Origin: Temnopleurus reevesii
Lineage: Eukaryota; Echinodermata; Echinoidea; Temnopleuroida; Temnopleuridae
NCBI GenBank assembly: GCA_036244855.1
Contig: BQKZ01002255.1
Coordinates: forward strand, 50,094-74,011
Direction of reading: 5' to 3'
DNA length: 23,918 nucleotides
Shown here: positions 19,302-23,918 of the stretch, piece after piece
Numbering within the stretch: the first letter of the stretch is position 1
How the letters are laid out: each line of letters starts with the position of its first letter
The notes under the pieces: model-generated
Database searches by the model: none
What the model was told of the DNA's origin: nothing
The model's input: only the letters and a program-made list of their open reading frames with translations
Translations under genes and position numbers: made by a program

Positions 19302-19421
19302 TGATGATAATGATGATGATGATAATAATAATAATAATAATAATGATAATAATAATAATGCTAATAATAATAATGATAATAATAATAATTATAATACTAC
19401 TAATAATAATAACAATAATAA
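19229..19421. repeat. AAT/GAT compound microsatellite
   Basis: GATAAT units followed by long AAT and GAT runs and scattered ACT and GCT variants. The poly-Asn reading across it is a simple-repeat artefact. Confidence 0.95.
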
Positions 19422-19872
19422 TTTACCTTCTTATGGGCATGGAGTTTATAGATTCACCACATGTTGCTATGTTATTGTTGATATCTCGAAGATGAGCTGG
19501 TCAAGATGCAATTTTGATTGCAGAATGATAAAGTCAAGACAATTTCCTTTCCATGCTTGTCAACCCAATCTACAAGTTAACTGATTTTATACTAATTTTT
19601 AAAAGGCAAAATAACACAGGGGTCTATGGAGAAATAATTACGCGGGTGGACCCTTTTTGTCGGAGTTGAGAATATTGTTGTTGTTTTGTTGTTGCTTTTG
19701 GTTTGAACCCCGCTTCATTCATGTATCTCAGGTGATAAGACGCATCATTGCGTCCAGGCGCAACGATGTGCATCGAAATGTTCGATGCTATTGAAAAGAA
19801 CGATTAAGAAAGATTGTCATTGAACCGATTTCTCTCGAGCACACCTCTTATATAAATGAACAATGATTAAAC

Positions 19873-20003
19873 CTCATTCCCATAGAGGCATGGAAGCAAC
19901 ACGATTGAACACGACTCTTTGTCAATACGGTCACAGTTAACTGCTTTTGAAAAAAAGAGTCGCGTTGAATCGTGATGCTTCCGGATTCTATGTGACTGGG
20001 GCA
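19873..20003. mobile_element. ~130 bp foldback MITE, CCGGTCACATAGG family, copy a
   Basis: The arms GGAAGCAACACGATTGAAC-ACGACTCTTTG and AAAGAGTCGCGTTGAATCG-GATGCTTCC are inverted copies around a short loop with CACAGTTAACTGC. The ends (TCCCATAGAGG, CTATGTGACTGGGG) are decayed versions of the CCCCGGTCACATAGG tip. Confidence 0.8.
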
Positions 20004-20336
20004 TTGTCGAGGAATAAGGCGATTTTAGAGTTCTTTGATTGAAACTCGAGTCGGTAAACTCGTGTTTAGATTTTTACAATGTATCATCCAGTTTGTTGAA
20101 TCCGTGTTTATAATTAATTGCAACTTTATCCAAAAAAGATGACCTACAAATGGTAATTCATGTTGACTGCATTACTCCTTCTCCCTAGATTTTTTTATTT
20201 CAAGCGATCTTATGCATGCTCGCAGCTGAAGTTCAGTGTCCCTATATAAGGTAATGCTGTTCTTTTTTTATATATATATTCTATCAAGGAGCAATATAGT
20301 TGTAAGCTCAATAGGAAAATATTTATTTGTAATTGT

Positions 20337-20586
20337 AAAGTCCGACTCACAACTTTGCGTTTTAACCCGTATCGGCCCAGCATTTTTGAAAACTAAAAAG
20401 CGCTCCTCGAGAGCACAGTATACGCTGATTAGACGGTGGACTGACGTTCGGCTTGCGCTCAAGGAGCGTACGCCGAGCGTCAGTTCGCCATATGACGTGC
20501 GTCTCTATGCGTCCAGGGAGCGTTTTAAATTTTCAATAACGCAGGGTCGACGCAGGTTAAAAACGAAAAGATGTGAGTCGGCCTTT
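20337..20586. mobile_element. 250 bp foldback element, AAAGTCCGACTCAC family, copy 1
   Basis: The left arm AAAGTCCGACTCACAACTTT, GCGTTTTAACC pairs with the complement of the right arm, AAAGGCCGACTCACATCTTT, CGTTTTTAACC, over about 70 bp. At the apex, 20440-20460 and 20464-20484 form a second 21 bp hairpin (18 of 21 paired) with a 3 nt loop AAG. A 124-codon plus-strand opening across it only reflects the palindromic, GC-richer sequence. Confidence 0.8.
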
Positions 20587-20631
20587 GCAGACAGCTTTGT
20601 GATCGGGTAAAACGTAGCTATTCGTAGGGTT

Positions 20632-20661
20632 ATGACATAGTGTTTGCGACACCTACGTCAT
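20632..20661. repeat. 30 nt imperfect hairpin
   Basis: ATGACATAGTGT and ACACCTACGTCAT flank a TTGCG loop with one bulged base and one mismatch. The corresponding site in copy 2 (about 22436-22466) keeps the right arm but changes the left (ACGACATAG). Confidence 0.6.
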
Positions 20662-20840
20662 GCTATTAGGTGATTAAAGGTATAGATTAGTAATGACCAG
20701 GATGCAGAAATTGATGTTAAATGAGCTGATGTATTCGCAAGTTGCTTTACATGCCTAAATATATCTATGTAGGATATTAGGAGTACATCTATGCTCGTAT
20801 TCTATGTATTTTACGTCGAACAGGTCAATACGCCATCGTT

Positions 20841-20841
20841 N
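20841..20841. other. Ambiguous base at repeat junction
   Basis: A single N immediately before the second copy of the segment that begins at 19401; probably a contig join. Confidence 0.8.
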
Positions 20842-21290
20842 TAATAATAATAACAATAATAATTTACCTTCTTATGGGCATGGAGTTTATAGATTCACCA
20901 CATGTTGCTATGTTATTGTTGATATCTCGAAGATGAGCTGGTCAAGATGCAATTTTGATTGCAGAATGATAAAGTCAAGACAATTTCCTTTCCATGCTTG
21001 TCAACCCAATCTACAAGTTAACTGATTTTATACTAATTTTTAAAAGGCAAAATAACACAGGGGTCTATGGAGAAATAATTACGCGGGTGGACCCTTTTTG
21101 TCGGAGTTGAGAATATTGTTGTTGTTTTGTTGTTGCTTTTGGTTTGAACCCCGCTTCATTCATGTATCTCAGGTGATAAGACGCATCATTGCGTCCAGGC
21201 GCAACGATGTGCATCGAAGTGTTCGATGCTATTGAAAAGATTGTTAAGAAAGATTGTCACTGAACCAATTTCTCTCGAGCACATCGCTTA

Positions 21291-21413
21291 GGCCCCGGTC
21301 ACATAGAGGCCTGGAAGCAACACGATTCAAAACGAATCGTTGTTAATTCACAGTTATCTGCCTCTGAATAAAGAGTCGTGTTGAATCGTGTTGCTACCGG
21401 GGCCCTATGTGAC
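21291..21413. mobile_element. ~123 bp foldback MITE, CCGGTCACATAGG family, copy b
   Basis: GGCCCCGGTCACATAGAGGC at the left tip and the complement of CCGGGGCCCTATGTGACC at the right. The arms carry GGAAGCAACACGATTC and GAATCGTGTTGCTACC. It abuts copy c directly. Confidence 0.85.
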
Positions 21414-21542
21414 CCACTCCCATAGAGACACGGAAGCAACACGATTGAACGCGACTCTTTGTCCATACGGTCACAGGTAACTGTTTTCAAACTAAGAGTC
21501 GTGTTGAATCGTGATGCTTCTGGGATGCTATGTGAATGGGGC
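21414..21542. mobile_element. ~129 bp foldback MITE, CCGGTCACATAGG family, copy c
   Basis: Corresponds in position to copy a of the first duplicated segment (same TCCCATAGAG tip and CACAG-TAACTG loop). The arms are GGAAGCAACACGATTGAAC and GTTGAATCGTGATGCTTC. Confidence 0.85.
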
Positions 21543-21713
21543 ATAATCGAGGAATAAAGCGGTATTCGAGTTCTTTGATTGACACTCGAGTCAATAAACT
21601 CGTGTTGAGATTTCTGAAATGTATCATCCAGTTTGTTGAATCCGTGTATACAATTAATTGCAACTCTTTAAAAAAAAAATGGCCTACAAATGGAGATTCA
21701 TGTTGACTGCATT

Positions 21714-21855
21714 ATTATGCAACGGTTTTAAATTTAATACAACACAGATGCTGCGCCATTAAATGAAGACAATGAGATGGATAACAAGTTACAGAGGAGT
21801 GACATTTAACAATCAGACAGTGCTAATAAAGGCACTGACAACATAATGGCGCTGC
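21714..21855. mobile_element. ~142 bp insertion absent from copy 1
   Basis: Copy 1 reads GACTGCATTACTCCTTCTCCCT; copy 2 is split here. Inside it, GCTGCGCCATTA (21750-21761) and TAATGGCGCTGC (21844-21855) form an 11 of 12 inverted repeat enclosing 106 bp. It may be a small DNA element inserted with filler, or sequence deleted from copy 1. Confidence 0.5.
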
Positions 21856-21992
21856 TTCTCCCTGGGACCTTATTTCAAGCGGTATTGTGCTCGTAGCTGA
21901 ACTTTGGTGCCCCAAGGTAATACTGTTCCTTTTTTAATTTATTGTATCAAGGCGTAATATAGTTGTTTGCTCAATAGGAAAATATTTGTTTG

Positions 21993-22129
21993 TAAAGCCC
22001 CGGTCACATAGGCCCCCGGAAACATCACGATTCATCCCGACTCTTTGTTAATTCACACTTAACTGCTTCAGAACAACGAGTCGGGGTGAATCGTGTTGCT
22101 TCCGGAATCCTATGTGATCGGGGCTTTAT
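21993..22129. mobile_element. ~137 bp foldback MITE, CCGGTCACATAGG family, copy d
   Basis: The best preserved tips: TAAAGCCCCGGTCACATAGG on the left and, in complement, TAAAGCCCCGATCACATAGG on the right (one mismatch). Copy 1 has uninterrupted TTTATTTGTAATTGTAAAG at the corresponding place (~20322-20340). An extra CGGGCCCGCC lies just after the right tip, so the precise target duplication is unclear. Confidence 0.85.
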
Positions 22130-22148
22130 CGGGCCCGCCTGTAATTGT

Positions 22149-22390
22149 AAAGTCCGACTCAAAACTTTGCGTTTTAGCCTGCGTCAGCCCTGCGGGGTTT
22201 TTTTAAAATAAAAAACGCTCCCCAAGCGCAAAGTATACGCTGATTAGACGGTGGACTGACATTCGACTTGCGTTCAAGGAGCGTACGCCGAGCGTCGGTC
22301 GATCATATGACGTGCGTCTCTGTGCTTCCTTGGAGCGTTTATGATTTTCAAAAATGCAGGTTAAAGACGCAAAGGTGTGAGTCGGCCTTT
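22149..22390. mobile_element. 242 bp foldback element, AAAGTCCGACTCAC family, copy 2
   Basis: Same structure as 20337-20586 including the apex hairpin, but with more mismatches in the apex and a T-run with A-run at 22197-22215. It is positionally homologous to copy 1, so both copies may descend from one insertion before the segment was duplicated. Confidence 0.8.
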
Positions 22391-22482
22391 GCAAACAGCT
22401 TTGTGATCGGGTAAAACGTAGCTATTCTTAGGGTTACGACATAGTGTTTGCGACACCTACGTCATGTCACTAGGTGGTTAAC

Positions 22483-23122
22483 GTGCAGCATTCCACTGAT
22501 GTTGTGCCTGGCGTCGCGTCGCAAACGTATCATAAGCCCCCATCGATTTTTTTTCCCGCACTAAATGCAGAAAAAAAATTCCACTCGGTAGATACAAAAT
22601 AATTCGTTATCATTCTGTAGCGAATTACCCAATAAAGCGTGTGTGTGTGTGTGTGGGGGGGGGGGTATATCGCTAGATCCATGTCTTGTGAGAGCATTTG
22701 AATCGATACCTCCATATAGCGTTCATGTCGAGAAAACGACGGTTTTCACTGGACCAAACGTGGCTGCTGTGCTACTCATGAAAGTGGGACTGCGCCCCCA
22801 TTTATCACATTATATTCTTTCAAAGAGCGCTTCAAATTAAGCATGCAACACGTGTTGTGAGGAAGATGATGGGTGCAAATTGATGATCATTCTATCAAGG
22901 GCAATCGTCACCAGGGAAATATTAGAGAAACTAAATACTGAAGGTCATCAATGACCCTGTCTAAAGATATATGGTGAGGGGTACCGTGAAACGTGGTTAT
23001 TTGTGCATAAGATAAGGAAAATGAATAAATTAGTAATACGTTACTTCCCGTATGAATACAAGTTAAACATCGTAACCATGGTAACAAGCAGGATTATAAG
23101 GAGCTAACATTGAAAGGCGGGA
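22483..23122. other. Unique non-coding stretch with (GT)n-G11
   Basis: A (GT)n run followed by G11 lies at 22639-22665. The 65-codon opening starting there has no recognisable product. I see nothing else. Confidence 0.5.
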
Positions 23123-23299
23123 AACACGAGATAAACTGTCTCCGTAAAATTAAGTCGAACGCAAATTCAATGTTCCTTTGTAATGATATTCAAATTGGAA
23201 CCGGCTTGTGATTGTTGTGTCCGCATCATTGAATACACGGTGTTACGGCTCTATTGTCCATGACCCACTTTATTTGGCGGAAATAGTTCATACCGCGTT
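23123..23299. mobile_element. 177 bp MITE, AACACGA terminal repeats, copy 2
   Basis: Shares CTCCGTAAAATTAAGTCGAA, CTTTGTAATG-TATTCAAAT, GGCTTGTGAT and CCCACTTTATTT with 12214-12371 in the same order. The terminal repeats are more diverged (AACACGAGATAAAC versus complement AACGCGGTATGAAC). Confidence 0.75.
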
Positions 23300-23673
23300 G
23301 GGAATAATTCAACATATTAACGAAATAAATGTGTGATCAGGCGACATTTTAATGAGGCCCCAGATGAACAAAAATAAATATAAGCAAAAATAGTATAACT
23401 TGCAATTGAATACATATTTGAATAAGTTTCATCAGTTTTTTTTTACTTTGGTTTATAGTAATGGAAACAAAATATGTAATAAAAAAAACTTATGGATAAC
23501 ATTTCAACATTACTCTCCAGGTTTTATTTGTCATGACAGTGTCTGACGTCACTGTGATTTGTTATGACTTAAAAAGGTTGAGGTCTGGCCATTTTTATAA
23601 CGTTGCGTTTCGTCGGCGGTTGGAGGGATATAAAAGATTTTGTTTTCCATTTTTGCAAAAAGAAAATGAATAA
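23300..23673. other. AT-rich stretch before the LINE fragment
   Basis: No frame related to the downstream reverse transcriptase is visible, so the LINE copy appears 5'-truncated or decayed. The stop at 23671-23673 bounds the readable part. Confidence 0.5.
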
Positions 23674-23918
23674 CAATTTTGTGTAGAAGTTAATACACTC
23701 TTAAGAACGATCAGGTCTATCGGTAAAATTCGGAGTTTCTTGTCTAAGAAAGCTGCACTTACTCTAGTACATGCGTTTGTGACGAGCCGATTAGATAATT
23801 GTAACAGCTTACTCATTGGACTCCCCGCAAATGACCTTCACCGATTACAAATGATACAAAACACTGCAGCAAGACTGGTCACTCGCACATCACGCCAACA
23901 CAGCATTACACAAACTCT
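23674..23918 (+). pseudogene. Non-LTR retrotransposon (LINE) reverse transcriptase C-terminal fragment, continues past window
   Basis: A plus-strand frame of 81 codons, open to the window edge, encodes the region just after the palm domain of a LINE reverse transcriptase. Visible signatures are L-R-T-I-R-S-I-G-K-I-R-S-F-L, then FVTSRLDNCNSLLIGLP, then LHRLQMIQNTAARLV. These match the conserved block that follows the catalytic motifs in jockey/CR1/L2-type elements, which copy their own RNA at a nicked target. There is no start codon and no catalytic YxDD motif, and a stop lies just upstream, so this copy is 5'-truncated or decayed. The opposite strand is open at 23595-23816, which is a shadow. 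The clade cannot be fixed from this much sequence. Confidence 0.88.

Larger units (their letters stand above)
19401..20680. repeat. 1.3-1.6 kb duplicated segment, copy 1
   Basis: The first 377 bp (from TAATAATAATAACAATAATA) are identical to 20842-21218. The rest aligns with scattered differences and indels to about 20680. Copy 1 lacks one foldback present at 21291, the 142 bp insertion at 21714 and the foldback at 21993. No gene is recognised. Confidence 0.95.
20842..22482. repeat. 1.3-1.6 kb duplicated segment, copy 2
   Basis: Collinear with 19401-20680 but longer because of extra mobile elements. The 377 identical bases adjoin the N; divergence rises further away. Homology ends near TAGGTGGTTAA at ~22480. 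Confidence 0.95.

Noticed and set aside
18982..19584. 200-codon plus-strand opening with a poly-Asn centre
   Set aside because: It is open mainly because it crosses the AAT microsatellite. Its tail is part of the duplicated non-coding segment and no domain is recognisable.
20240..20275. TATATAAGG as a TATA box
   Set aside because: The matching position in the second duplicate has lost it, it is followed by a T and TA run, and no transcript or exon lies downstream.
20236..20610. 124-codon plus-strand frame
   Set aside because: It lies mostly across the 250 bp foldback element; in the second copy of the same element the frame is not preserved.
23595..23816. 73-codon minus-strand frame opposite the LINE
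   Set aside because: The plus strand carries the reverse transcriptase signature, so this is a shadow frame.

Overview
The window is about 24 kb of AT-rich, repeat-dominated, non-coding eukaryotic DNA. It carries microsatellites (GAT, AAT, AGT, AT, CA, CT), short palindromic DNA transposons, a tRNA-derived SINE-like element, a 5'-truncated LINE, and candidate splice and promoter signals. No bacterial-style gene packing or Shine-Dalgarno/operon structure is seen. The repeat mix is typical of a marine invertebrate genome; an echinoderm such as a sea urchin is my best guess, but this is inference from repeat character and not a species call. No complete protein-coding gene could be supported. 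The only recognisable protein homology is the end of a non-LTR retrotransposon reverse transcriptase at the right edge.

Layout. 0-3.5 kb: AT-rich flank, then a four-unit satellite-like array whose units each combine a GAT microsatellite with a conserved ~200 bp core. The first unit is split by a 930 bp transposon with perfect 18 bp terminal inverted repeats and TA duplications, and another unit preserves the empty target site. 3.5-9.3 kb: mostly featureless sequence with CA, CT and AT runs, a pair of near-identical ~110 bp repeats, and one weak candidate terminal exon. 9.3-13.3 kb: a C12-A10-G9 hairpin, a 603 bp foldback element between TTAA sites, a GC-richer segment with promoter-like motifs, a nested 103 bp / 587 bp tandem duplication carrying a further MITE, a ~150 bp duplication and an AGT microsatellite. 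13.5-18.1 kb: two or three copies of a ~1.2 kb repeat, each with its own foldback, plus GAT tracts, two polypurine tracts, the antisense SINE and a 272 bp segment present twice at about 98% identity. 19.2-22.5 kb: an AAT/GAT microsatellite followed by two copies of a 1.3-1.6 kb segment that differ by MITE insertions. 22.5-23.9 kb: unique sequence, a second copy of the MITE seen at 12.2 kb, and the LINE fragment.

The genes do not work together in any pathway because there are none; the window is best read as a record of transposon insertion. Several insertions can be read as filled versus empty sites inside the window itself. A major caution is that all three single Ns (14738, 17024, 20841) sit at the borders of duplicated segments, with identity highest next to the N. 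Some of the duplications may therefore be unmerged haplotypes or assembly overlaps and not real tandem copies.
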